This document shows positions 45,790 to 54,006 of a stretch of DNA of 64,000 nt, piece by piece. The position numbers and the translations under genes were made by a program. A model generated the notes under the pieces. That model saw only the letters and a program-made list of their open reading frames with translations. It was not told the origin of the DNA and searched no databases. Origin of the DNA: Ancylomarina sp. DW003 (GTDB taxonomy: Bacteria > Bacteroidota > Bacteroidia > Bacteroidales > Marinifilaceae); the NCBI RefSeq assembly GCF_029029505.1, contig NZ_JAKJSD010000006.1:124001-188000 (forward strand). The letters are read 5' to 3'. Positions within the stretch are counted from its first letter, which is position 1. Each line of letters opens with the position of its first letter.

Positions 45790-45985
45790 AAAACGATTTG
45801 GGTTCCGGAAGGAATAATAGGGAATCCTGTTAAAAACAGGAGCTGTCCCCGCAGCTGTAAATCTCGATTCGATTTTCGAATCTATATTTTAAACGATAGA
45901 CCACTGTTCTGGTGAACGGGAAGGTGTTTAAAATTGAGATAAGCCAGAAGACCTGCCTAAAATCATGAGTTTAGCTTTCGGGTAA
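45790..45985 (+). ncRNA. Cobalamin (AdoCbl) riboswitch
   Basis: The conserved order of cobalamin riboswitch boxes is visible: GGGAATCCTGT then AACAGGAGCTGTCCCCGCAGCTGTAA (the B12 core), CCACTG ... GAACGGGAAGG, and GCCAGAAGACCTGCC near 45945-45959. Ends are approximate. It lies between the penicillin-binding protein gene and the sigma-54 regulator on the plus strand. No corrinoid transport or synthesis gene, and no ORF beyond 6 codons, follows before a hairpin terminator at 46083. Confidence 0.9.
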
Positions 45986-46082
45986 GAAAAGCAGAAAGTC
46001 ACTGTAACCTTTCACTTTTTTAACGCAAGCAGAGTTGATCTTTGCCATAGATCCGCTCGAGAAAATTCATAAGTAACTGTTA

Positions 46083-46131
46083 AAAGGATTGTAAAATTGC
46101 ATATGCAGGCTTACAATCCTTTATTTTTTTT
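46083..46131 (+). terminator. Terminator downstream of the cobalamin riboswitch
   Basis: AAAGGATTGTAA and TTACAATCCTTT form a perfect 12-base stem with a 16-base loop that itself contains GCATATGC, followed by ATTTTTTTTC. It would end a riboswitch transcript of roughly 330-350 bases without a reading frame. Confidence 0.88.
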
Positions 46132-46215
46132 CAACACCATAGCATTCGGTCAAAGCTTTTTAATTAATTTTGTTTAAATTGACTATCTCAGTTCAACACC
46201 TCGACAAGTTCATTT

Positions 46216-47550
46216 ATGAATAAAATCCTCATTATAGACGATGATCCAACGATTTGCATCATGCTTCAAGGTCTTCTTAACAAGAAAGGCTTTGATACTG
46301 AAATCGCCTTTTCTGCCAATGAAGGATTAAAGAAATTCAGCACTTTTAAGCCAGATTTAGTCATTAGTGATTTTCGTCTACCCGATATTAATGGTCTCGA
46401 TTTACTTAAGGAAATAAAAAAATTGAATCCACAAATACCAGTCATTATTATGACTTCGTATGCAGAGATTCGAACTGCAGTAAATGCAATTAAATTAGGA
46501 GCTTATGAGTATATCACTAAACCTCTTAATCCCGAAGAGATACTTGTTTTAATCAATTCAGCAATAGAAAAATCGAAACTTGTTGAGAAGGCTGATAAGA
46601 AGAAAAAAGTAGAATTTATTCGAGGGAATAGTCCTAGTTCTGTTCAAATCGATCAATATATTAATTTGGTTGCTCCAACCGATATGTCGGTGATTATTGA
46701 AGGTGAAAGTGGCACAGGTAAAGAAATTGTTGCTCGTCGAATTCATGAGGCCAGTTCCCGAAAGAGTAAAAATTTTGTTGCTGTAGACTGCGGAGCCTTA
46801 TCAAACGAATTAGCAGGCAGTGAACTTTTTGGTCACAACAAAGGTGCTTTTACTGGTGCAATTACCGATAAAAAAGGTCAGTTCGAATTTGCCAAAGGCG
46901 GTACGCTTTTCCTGGATGAGATTGGAAACCTTTCCTATGAAATCCAGATCAAACTTTTACGAGCAATTCAGGAAAGAAAAATCAGACAACTGGGAAGTAA
47001 TGATGATATCGATACTGATGTGAGAATTCTCGTTGCCACTAATGAAGATCTGATAAAAGAGGTAAATAACGGAAATTTCCGAGAAGATCTATATCATCGC
47101 TTAAATGAATTTAAAATCTCAGTTCCTGCTCTTCGAGAAAGAAAAGAAGACATCAAACTATTTGCAGACAACTTTCTAAATATATCCAATCAGGAATTAA
47201 ATAAGAATATCAATTATTTTTCTGATGAGTTTATTCTAAAGCTAAAAGCCTACTCCTGGCCTGGCAATTTAAGAGAACTTAGAAATGTAATTCGAAGGTC
47301 CTTACTTTTAAGCTTAGGTGATCAAATTGAAACGTCTGCCTTACCTCCTGAAATTCTTCATTACCAGGAAACAGGCAAAATAGCTGACAATACCACTGAC
47401 TTAAAACTGATTCAAGCTTCTACCGAAAGAGATAAGATTATCGACATTCTGAAAGAAGTTAATAATAACAAATCGAAAGCTGCTCGTTTATTGAATATTG
47501 ACCGTAAAACTCTTTATACCAAGATGAAGCAATACGGTATTGAAAGCTAG
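46216..47550 (+). CDS. Sigma-54-dependent response regulator, NtrC/AtoC type
   Basis: The 444-residue activator has a receiver domain (residues 1-120: IIDDDPTICIM, acceptor Asp in LVISDFRLPD, Lys in YITKPLNPEE), then the AAA+ domain with Walker A GESGTGKEI and the GAFTGA loop (NKGAFTGAITDKKGQF) that contacts sigma-54. GTLFLDEIG is Walker B. The C-terminal Fis-type helix-turn-helix is NNKSKAARLLNIDRKTLYTK. It must be phosphorylated by a kinase; the hybrid kinase at 47560 converges on it with 9 bases between stop codons. Two lipoprotein genes at 50388 and 51569 carry sigma-54-like promoters and are candidate targets. It starts 85 bases after the riboswitch terminator. Confidence 0.93.
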   Translation: MNKILIIDDDPTICIMLQGLLNKKGFDTEIAFSANEGLKKFSTFKPDLVISDFRLPDINGLDLLKEIKKLNPQIPVIIMTSYAEIRTAVNAIKLGAYEYITKPLNPEEILVLINSAIEKSKLVEKADKKKKVEFIRGNSPSSVQIDQYINLVAPTDMSVIIEGESGTGKEIVARRIHEASSRKSKNFVAVDCGALSNELAGSELFGHNKGAFTGAITDKKGQFEFAKGGTLFLDEIGNLSYEIQIKLLRAIQERKIRQLGSNDDIDTDVRILVATNEDLIKEVNNGNFREDLYHRLNEFKISVPALRERKEDIKLFADNFLNISNQELNKNINYFSDEFILKLKAYSWPGNLRELRNVIRRSLLLSLGDQIETSALPPEILHYQETGKIADNTTDLKLIQASTERDKIIDILKEVNNNKSKAARLLNIDRKTLYTKMKQYGIES

Positions 47551-47559
47551 ATCTGACCT

Positions 47560-50088
47560 CTAATTCAATTTATCAATTTGTTGAAAAACTTTCTCTGATA
47601 TTTCTTCAAGCTTAGTAATCGATATGTTTAAATCATCTTGATCAATGTCTGATGTATTCTCTTGATGTATCAGCATTTCCAATTCAAGTAAAATTTCACT
47701 TGCCGATTCTATTTTAAGTTGTCTGTATGAACTCAGCATTCTATGAGCAATTTCACCTAATTGTTTATAATCTTCTTCAGCTTCTGCCTTTTTCAAGAGC
47801 AATAAGCTCTCTTTAGCAACACGAACAAAGCTGTTTAGAACTTGATTCACTAAGGATTTATCCGAATTTGTAAATTTCTCAATTTCTGATAAATCAAATA
47901 ACAGATTATCCGTTTTATAAACCGAAGGGACTTCCTTAACAATGTTTCGTTCTACTTCCAAGCCTAGTTGTTTACATAGAATTTCTAATAAATCATCTTC
48001 CTCGAATGGTTTTAAAAGATAGGCTGACATACCTTCTTTTATATATCTATCCAAATCAATTTGTCTCACATTGGCCGTTAAAGCAATAATAGGCATCCTT
48101 GACTTCAAATTAACACGAATCTTCTTGCATAGATCAATTCCTCCCATTTCCGGCATGTGAATATCCGTCAACAAAATATCAAACTCCGAATTTTTCATAC
48201 ACTCCAAAGCTTTCAGCCCATTGCTAACGAATGTAGCCTCCAAATTCCACCCTTTAAATATGGTTTGCATCAACAGCGAACTGTACTCGTCATCTTCAGC
48301 GATTAAAATCTTCTTCTTCTTGAGGGCAGCAGGAACCTCACTTATTTTTTTCGATACGCTTTCATGAAGAATCAGATTACCTTTATCAATATTGAGTTCC
48401 AGACAAAAATTAGAGCCTATATCCAATTCACTTTTAACACTTAAATCTCCTCCAAGCATTCTGGCCAATCGTCTGCTAATAGATAAACCTAAGCCAGTTC
48501 CGCCATACTTTCTGGCAGAAAAACTCTCAGCCTGATTAAAATCTTCGAATACATGCTCCAGCTTATCCTCCGATATTCCAATACCAGTATCAATCAAACT
48601 TACTTTTAACTTTTGATCTTTTCCATTGGACGTCATCACCGCCTTTATGGTCACGGAACCTCTTTCGGTAAACTTAATGGCATTGGAACCTAGATTCAAT
48701 AGAATCTGCTTTAAACGAAAAGGGTCACTAATAAAGTAATATTGATCTTCTCCTTCATAGCTCCAGGAGAACTTAAGATTCTTACGCTTGGCCGAATCAC
48801 TTAATAAATTGTAAACCTCAGCAACCAACTTCTTTGGTTCAAACTCTTGTTTGTCGATGATCAACTTACCTGCCTCAATTTTCGCAAAATCAAGAATATC
48901 GTTTACCAAACCTAAAAGATGATTCGATGAATTCTCTATTACTTCCACATACTTACTTTGTTCGGTATCCATTTTAGTTTTCTCCAATTGACGAGAGAAA
49001 CCAATCAAAGCATTCAAGGGGGTTCTTATTTCGTGACTCATTGAAGCTAAAAATTCCTCCTTCACCTTAGCCAGCTTTTCTGCTTTAGCCTTAGCAAGTA
49101 TCAACTGCTTTTTCAGATAATCAGATTTTGAGAGATCCAACAGGATAAATAGAATGAATAGAACGCCAAAAATAAAGCCAATAATAATTACAATGGTAAT
49201 CATGACAATTGAATCCTTTGCAATTTGTTCTGTATTAGAAACTTTCTGATTAATATCTTTAATTTGCTGATCTTCCAACTCGGAAAGTAATTTCTTTATT
49301 TTTTGCAGTATTATAGAATTTTCATCAACTAGTTTTAACTCTTCATTCATCAGGCGCTCTCGTGCTCGTAACTCTCTCTTGCGCGAAGATTCCAATTCTT
49401 CTTTGAAGCTATTAAATAAACTATCTTGTTTTTTTATAAAGCTGCTATCAATTCCTATTTCTTGACGTTCAACCACACGATCGATAACCTCAGATTCAGA
49501 TTCCTTTTTTTTAGTCAACCGAATACCTAGAAAAGTTTTCGCCTCCTCAACCTTCTTCTCTATTCGCTTTATGGTATCAACAATAGTCTTTTTAGTAATT
49601 GAACTTTCGAACTCTTTTCGGGAATATTTCGAAGCATCACTTAACTCCCTTAAAGCTTGCTCAGTATAATTAATCCCTTCTTTTGCCTTCTTAATCTTAG
49701 CAAAGGCATTTAATTTTTTCGAGCGAATATCAATCAGGAATATCATAGAATCGATCATCTGAATGGAGTGCGTATTCTTAATATTACTCAACCGTAAAGA
49801 ATCCAGCTCATTTTTTATGGATTCAACCTTTACACCAAACAGCTTTAGATACTGGCTCTTTTTCGTAAGAGAATAAACTCGCATATGATTTTCTGCCTCC
49901 GACAAATCGGTAAGCAAATGATTCATTCTTGAAATCTCAGCATCCGGTTTTGAAAGTTGAGAAACGGAGTTCATCAACCTCTTATAGCTTGAATGTCCAA
50001 TGAAACCAGCGCTTACTATGGCAATAAGTAAAACGAGATAACCTGAAATTACCTTAAGTTTGATATGTTGATCTTTTGATTTTACCAT
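47560..50088 (-). CDS. Hybrid sensor histidine kinase with receiver and HPt domains
   Basis: This 842-residue inner-membrane phosphorelay protein has TM1 at about 13-32 and a long periplasmic coiled-coil region (about 33-290; CHASE3-like in layout). TM2 lies at about 291-315, then HisKA with SHEIRTPLNALIGFSR (His near 350) and HATPase with DTGIGISED, GGTGLGLSI and similar. A receiver domain carries the Asp in LLTDIHMPEMGG (about 640), and a C-terminal HPt domain has GEIAHRMLSSYRQ (His near 779). Phosphate can travel His-Asp-His to a separate regulator. The convergent sigma-54 regulator, whose stop lies 9 bases away, is the obvious candidate; that pairing is inferred from position. Confidence 0.92.
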   Translation of the reverse strand: MVKSKDQHIKLKVISGYLVLLIAIVSAGFIGHSSYKRLMNSVSQLSKPDAEISRMNHLLTDLSEAENHMRVYSLTKKSQYLKLFGVKVESIKNELDSLRLSNIKNTHSIQMIDSMIFLIDIRSKKLNAFAKIKKAKEGINYTEQALRELSDASKYSRKEFESSITKKTIVDTIKRIEKKVEEAKTFLGIRLTKKKESESEVIDRVVERQEIGIDSSFIKKQDSLFNSFKEELESSRKRELRARERLMNEELKLVDENSIILQKIKKLLSELEDQQIKDINQKVSNTEQIAKDSIVMITIVIIIGFIFGVLFILFILLDLSKSDYLKKQLILAKAKAEKLAKVKEEFLASMSHEIRTPLNALIGFSRQLEKTKMDTEQSKYVEVIENSSNHLLGLVNDILDFAKIEAGKLIIDKQEFEPKKLVAEVYNLLSDSAKRKNLKFSWSYEGEDQYYFISDPFRLKQILLNLGSNAIKFTERGSVTIKAVMTSNGKDQKLKVSLIDTGIGISEDKLEHVFEDFNQAESFSARKYGGTGLGLSISRRLARMLGGDLSVKSELDIGSNFCLELNIDKGNLILHESVSKKISEVPAALKKKKILIAEDDEYSSLLMQTIFKGWNLEATFVSNGLKALECMKNSEFDILLTDIHMPEMGGIDLCKKIRVNLKSRMPIIALTANVRQIDLDRYIKEGMSAYLLKPFEEDDLLEILCKQLGLEVERNIVKEVPSVYKTDNLLFDLSEIEKFTNSDKSLVNQVLNSFVRVAKESLLLLKKAEAEEDYKQLGEIAHRMLSSYRQLKIESASEILLELEMLIHQENTSDIDQDDLNISITKLEEISEKVFQQIDKLN

Positions 50089-50321
50089 ATGAGCTTCTAT
50101 CTGAATGTAAAATACAAATTTAGAGCATTTTAAATATAATTCGTTCTTAAAAATTCACAATTGAGGATTTCCACCTCAGTTCAGGGCATATTTTCCCCAA
50201 TCAAACACAACGATCTGATTTTCCACAAATCAAGCCAATCAAGTTTTAAGAATCCTTTCTATCACATTATAAGCAACTTATATATTAAATAATCTCTCTA
50301 ACACTATACTTCTAAACCTTT

Positions 50322-50336
50322 TGGCACAGAATTTAC
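50322..50336 (+). promoter_or_regulatory. Sigma-54-like promoter upstream of the first coiled-coil lipoprotein
   Basis: TTGGCACAGAATTTAC fits the -24 element (TGGCAC) and, at the correct spacing of 5 bases, a -12-like TTAC (consensus TTGC). It lies 66 bases upstream of the start codon. The same element at the same distance precedes the paralogue at 51569. Confidence 0.6.
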
Positions 50337-50387
50337 ATTACAGTTGTCAGAATTAAAATAGAATCACATAAACAAAAATTAGAAAAT

Positions 50388-51242
50388 ATGAAACGTATTA
50401 TTATTGCCTTATTAATCCTACCATTTTTTGTTGCTTGTAATCAAAAAGAGATTAAACAACTAAAGGTAGACAATCAACAGCTTACCAACTTAGCAAATGA
50501 AAAAGAGATTGCGATTAATGATTTTGTTGCCACTCTAAACTCTATCGAAGAAAATCTTGAAGTCATTAAGGAAAAAGAAAAAATCATTGGAGTTAATTCT
50601 GAGAATCCTGATCAATCGCAAAAACAAAAAATATCGAGTACTTTAAGTTCTATTAATAATATTCTTGAGGAAAATCGTTCGAAAATAGCAGACTTGGATA
50701 AAAAACTAAAAAACAGTTGGTATAAAAATTCAAAACTTAGAAAACTGGTTAAACGATTAAAGGAAGATGTAGCTCAGAAGGAAGCTGATATTATCGTTCT
50801 TACAGAGCAAATTGCAAGCTTAAATATTAAAGTTGAAGATTTAACAACAAATATAGCAAGCCTGAACACAACTGTAGATAGTTTAAGTACCGAGAATACT
50901 GAAAGAGCACAGCTTATCGAAGAAAAAACTAATAATCTGAATACGGCTTACTATATTATCGGCTCAGGATCGGACTTGAAGGCTAAAAATGTAATTTCCC
51001 AAAAGGGTGGAATTCTGGGTATTGGTTCAGCTACTGTTCTAAACGAGAATTTCGACACGAAAGAATTCAAACAGGTTGATATTAGAGAAACTTCATTAAT
51101 TCCTATTGATAGTAACAAGGCAGAACTCATTTCAGCACACCCTTTAAATTCTTATAAGTTTGAAGCTGGAAAAGGTTTAAGTATTCTTAACGTAGAGAAA
51201 TTCTGGAAGTCATCAAAGTACCTTGTTATTAAAATTAAATAG
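50388..51242 (+). CDS. Coiled-coil lipoprotein, Cbp1-like adhesin family (paralogue 1)
   Basis: This 284-residue lipoprotein (MKRIIIALLILPFFVACNQKE, Cys17) has a long coiled coil (about 20-190) of Lys/Glu/Leu/Asn heptads, then a globular end with a TAYYIIGSGSDLKAKNVIS segment and SAHPLNSYKFEAGKGLS. This C-terminal wording is what I recall of a Bacteroidota family labelled Cbp1 collagen-binding adhesin. The label is weakly grounded and the function should be treated as unknown. The protein probably sits on the outer-membrane surface or in the periplasm. It is a close paralogue of the next gene, and both carry a sigma-54-like promoter next to a sigma-54 regulator. Confidence 0.75.
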   Translation: MKRIIIALLILPFFVACNQKEIKQLKVDNQQLTNLANEKEIAINDFVATLNSIEENLEVIKEKEKIIGVNSENPDQSQKQKISSTLSSINNILEENRSKIADLDKKLKNSWYKNSKLRKLVKRLKEDVAQKEADIIVLTEQIASLNIKVEDLTTNIASLNTTVDSLSTENTERAQLIEEKTNNLNTAYYIIGSGSDLKAKNVISQKGGILGIGSATVLNENFDTKEFKQVDIRETSLIPIDSNKAELISAHPLNSYKFEAGKGLSILNVEKFWKSSKYLVIKIK

Positions 51243-51568
51243 GCAAACTAAGGGGGTTATGGTAACAGAAAGTCATACATTTTAAAGCCCTTCCTATATT
51301 CCTAACAAATATTCTATTTAAGTAAAGTAAATTTCTTACATAATTGAGTATTCATTCCACAATAGTGGGGAATTTGTCTACAACTTTTCAGTTCATTTTA
51401 AAGATATCGTAAATAACAACAAAACAGCAAACACCTCAAAACAACTATAAACAGAGGCATTCAATACAAATTTTTAAATTTAAATTATTCAGAATATATT
51501 TTTTGGCACAATATTTATAACATACAAAGTGAATTTATTTTGAATAATTGTATAATTAGAACATGACT
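51243..51568 (+). other. Intergenic region between the paralogous lipoproteins
   Basis: These 326 bases contain no ORF and no clear terminator for the first gene. They include the second sigma-54-like promoter. The position of the promoter relative to the start is the same as for the first gene, but the rest of the two upstream regions is not obviously alike. Confidence 0.5.
51504..51518 (+). promoter_or_regulatory. Sigma-54-like promoter upstream of the second coiled-coil lipoprotein
   Basis: TTGGCACAATATTTATA carries TGGCAC, 5 bases, then TTATA at the -12 position. The start codon at 51569 lies 65 bases downstream, matching the 66 bases of paralogue 1. The -12 box is weaker than consensus. 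Confidence 0.55.
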
Positions 51569-52423
51569 ATGAAACGTATTATTATTGCATTATTAATCTT
51601 ACCTTTATTTTTTGCTTGTAATCAAAAAGAGCTTGATCAATTAAAAGCTGATAAGGTACAACTTACAGAAACTCTTAAGCAGAAAGAAGTTGCTTTAAAC
51701 GACTTTATCGCTGCAATGAACTCTATCGAAGAGAATCTTGAGATCATCAAAGAGAAAGAGAATATTGTTGCTGTAGCTTCAGAAACGCCAACTAAATCTC
51801 AAAAGCAAAAAATTTCAAAAAATATTACTGCTATCAACAACTTACTTGAGCAGAACAAAGCTAAAATTGCTGAGTTAGACAAGAAGCTTAAGAGTAGCTG
51901 GTACCAGAACTCAAAATTGAGAAAATTAACTGATCGTTTGAAAGCTGACGTTGCTCAGAAAGAAGCTGATATCGCTGCTATGAAAGAGCAAATTGCTAAT
52001 CTTAATGTAAAAGTTGAAGGTTTAAACGCTGACGTTACTAAATTAAATACTGCAGTTAACGATTTAACTACAGAAAATGCTGATCAAGCTAAAACTATTA
52101 GCGAAAGAACAAATTTTATGAACACTGCTTACTATGTAGTAGGTTCTACTTCTGAGCTAAAAGCTAAGAACGTAATCTCTACTAAAGGTGGTATTATCGG
52201 GATTGGTTCTGCTAAAGTTTTAAGCGAGAATGCAGATACAAAAGAATTTAAGAAAATTGATATCACTGAGACTACTTTAATTCCTGTTGAAGGAAAGAAA
52301 ATGACTTTGATTACTACTCACCCTACAAACTCTTATAAGTTTGAAGCTGGGAAAGGAATCACTATCACAAATGCTGATGCATTTTGGAAGTCATCTAAAT
52401 TCTTAGTAGTTAAGGCTCGATAA
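51569..52423 (+). CDS. Coiled-coil lipoprotein, Cbp1-like adhesin family (paralogue 2)
   Basis: I start at ATG 51569 because it aligns with paralogue 1 (MKRIIIALLILPLFFACNQKE, Cys17); an ATG 6 bases earlier is possible. It has 284 residues, the same length and the same layout: coiled coil (about 20-190), then the NTAYYVVGSTSELKAKNVIS block and THPTNSYKFEAGKGITI. The sequence is highly similar to paralogue 1 throughout, so this is a tandem duplication. Visually its codons lean more to GCT, ACT, GTT and AAC/AAG than its neighbour's, suggesting higher expression. A strong terminator follows. Confidence 0.78.
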   Translation: MKRIIIALLILPLFFACNQKELDQLKADKVQLTETLKQKEVALNDFIAAMNSIEENLEIIKEKENIVAVASETPTKSQKQKISKNITAINNLLEQNKAKIAELDKKLKSSWYQNSKLRKLTDRLKADVAQKEADIAAMKEQIANLNVKVEGLNADVTKLNTAVNDLTTENADQAKTISERTNFMNTAYYVVGSTSELKAKNVISTKGGIIGIGSAKVLSENADTKEFKKIDITETTLIPVEGKKMTLITTHPTNSYKFEAGKGITITNADAFWKSSKFLVVKAR

Positions 52424-52453
52424 TCAATACATGGTTGAGTTTTAAGGTTGTCC

Positions 52454-52486
52454 AAGAACGGCTGTCCATTGCGGGCAGCCGTTCTT
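52454..52486 (+). terminator. Terminator after the second coiled-coil lipoprotein
   Basis: AAGAACGGCTGTCC-ATTGC-GGGCAGCCGTTCTT pairs over 14 bases (one G-U), followed by a T-rich run. Confidence 0.9.
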
Positions 52487-52602
52487 ATTTTATACACTTT
52501 TGTTTTAGGTAATATTCAGAAAAAATTCTTTTTTAAAGCTTTCTTGCTTTATCTGAATTAATTAGTATTTTTATTTATTCTAAATAAGTAAAATATACAA
52601 TT

Positions 52603-52983
52603 ATGGACAAAGCACATAACATCAATAAATTTTACGCTCTACTTCTTATTCTATTGGGATCATTCGGTTTCATTATGCGATATGTTGAGTTAGGCGATAC
52701 ACAGTTCACAGCTCTTATTCCGGCTGTATTCGGTTTAATCCTTTTAAGCTTTACAAATGGCATTAAAAACGAGAATGCGGTAATAGGACATCTGGCAGGC
52801 ATTCTTACCCTTGTATTAGTTGTGATGTCAGTGGTCATGCTAACAAAAGGTTTCGTAGCTGAATTTAATCTGGGACGTAAGCAAATCATCTTCCTTCTGG
52901 TTATTGCTGGTGGAGTTTATAGTTTACGAGCACAATTTCTATACTTTAGAGCACAACGCCGAAGAAAGGCTAAGTTGAAGTAA
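52603..52983 (+). CDS. Small integral membrane protein of unknown function
   Basis: This 126-residue protein has four predicted transmembrane helices (about 10-27, 35-52, 61-82, 92-110) and a basic C-terminus RAQRRRKAKLK. I do not recognise a family. The even helix number and the basic tail suggest both ends lie in the cytosol. It is monocistronic: the upstream terminator at 52454 and the bidirectional hairpin right after its stop isolate it from both neighbours. Confidence 0.75.
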   Translation: MDKAHNINKFYALLLILLGSFGFIMRYVELGDTQFTALIPAVFGLILLSFTNGIKNENAVIGHLAGILTLVLVVMSVVMLTKGFVAEFNLGRKQIIFLLVIAGGVYSLRAQFLYFRAQRRRKAKLK

Positions 52984-53001
52984 GATTAAAATTTACCTTC
53001 T

Positions 53002-53043
53002 AAACGAAAACCCGATTTGCTCCTGCAAATCGGGTTTTCGTTT
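53002..53043. terminator. Bidirectional terminator between the small membrane protein and the mevalonate cluster
   Basis: AAACGAAAACCCGATTTGC-TCCT-GCAAATCGGGTTTTCGTTT is a perfect 19-base stem with a TCCT loop, between convergent stop codons. A and T runs flank it on both sides, so it stops transcription from either direction. Confidence 0.92.
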
Positions 53044-53044
53044 T

Positions 53045-53998
53045 TTAGTTGTTCTGATAAACCGTAACTATTTTGTGGCCTTTGCTCTTAAGTAATTCCT
53101 GAGTTTGGCTGTAGTTTTGAGTAAATCCCAGAAGGAAACCTCCACCTCCCGAGCCACATAACTTAAGGGAAAACATCTTATTTGCCAGCCCTAGTTTCCA
53201 TACAGAGGTAAATTCTTCTGGAATCATCGATTTAAAATGTCGTAATTGAAATTCGGAAAGCTTAGCCACATTTTCGAAGAATGATGTTGATTCTCCTTTT
53301 ATCAACTCCTGAATACAATTGTTATTTAATGGAATAAACTCCTGTTTTATTTGCTCAGAGTACGCTTCTGCTTCGCAAGATTTAAGAAAGGCTTTCACCA
53401 AAGGTGCAGTATTACCTTGCTTATCGGTATCAACCAAAAATATAGCACTATCCTGACCAAACTTACGGCCTGGTAGAGTTACCAACTCAATTTTCTGTGA
53501 ATTATGAATCAGTAGTGGTAGTTTTAAATATGAGTTTAAAGGATCTAAACCCGAACTTTGACCGTGAAAACCCGATTCCAATTGAGAAAATAGCGCTTTT
53601 AATTCGGTAATTTGCTCAGCACGAATAATTCGATTATTGGGAATAGACTGAATGGCATACTTTTTATAAATAGCTGCACACAAGGCTCCAGAACTACCCA
53701 AACCATAACTTTCTGGGATACTCGATTCGAAATAAAGGCCCTTATCTACATCTGCCTTCAAAGTTTCAATGTGTATAAAGGAATTGAGTTCCTTTTCTTC
53801 TATAAAATCACAGAATTTTTGAAGTTCCTGATTCGATCGACGTGCAAAAAGCCTATCGGTGTATTTATTCTCATCGATAAAACTCAGTTCACCCTTAAAG
53901 TGGGTATAAGGAATACTTAATCCCATAGAATTAAACAGGACAGCATATTCTCCAAAGAGCAAAATTTTAGCGTAATATTGTTCGGGTCTATGATTCAT
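53045..53998 (-). CDS. GHMP kinase, mevalonate kinase-like
   Basis: This 317-residue GHMP-superfamily kinase has an N-terminal AKILLFGEYAVLFNSMGLSI block (the substrate-binding opening of mevalonate kinases) and the ATP loop ESYGLGSSGALCAAIY (about 95-110). GFHGQSSGLDPLNSY and the C-terminal LKLCGSGGGGFLLGF follow. It is the last gene of the mevalonate cluster, 8 bases after the decarboxylase, and presumably phosphorylates mevalonate. Its length is normal. Phosphomevalonate activity cannot be excluded from sequence alone. Confidence 0.85.
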   Translation of the reverse strand: MNHRPEQYYAKILLFGEYAVLFNSMGLSIPYTHFKGELSFIDENKYTDRLFARRSNQELQKFCDFIEEKELNSFIHIETLKADVDKGLYFESSIPESYGLGSSGALCAAIYKKYAIQSIPNNRIIRAEQITELKALFSQLESGFHGQSSGLDPLNSYLKLPLLIHNSQKIELVTLPGRKFGQDSAIFLVDTDKQGNTAPLVKAFLKSCEAEAYSEQIKQEFIPLNNNCIQELIKGESTSFFENVAKLSEFQLRHFKSMIPEEFTSVWKLGLANKMFSLKLCGSGGGGFLLGFTQNYSQTQELLKSKGHKIVTVYQNN

Positions 53999-54006
53999 TG
54001 CAAGTC

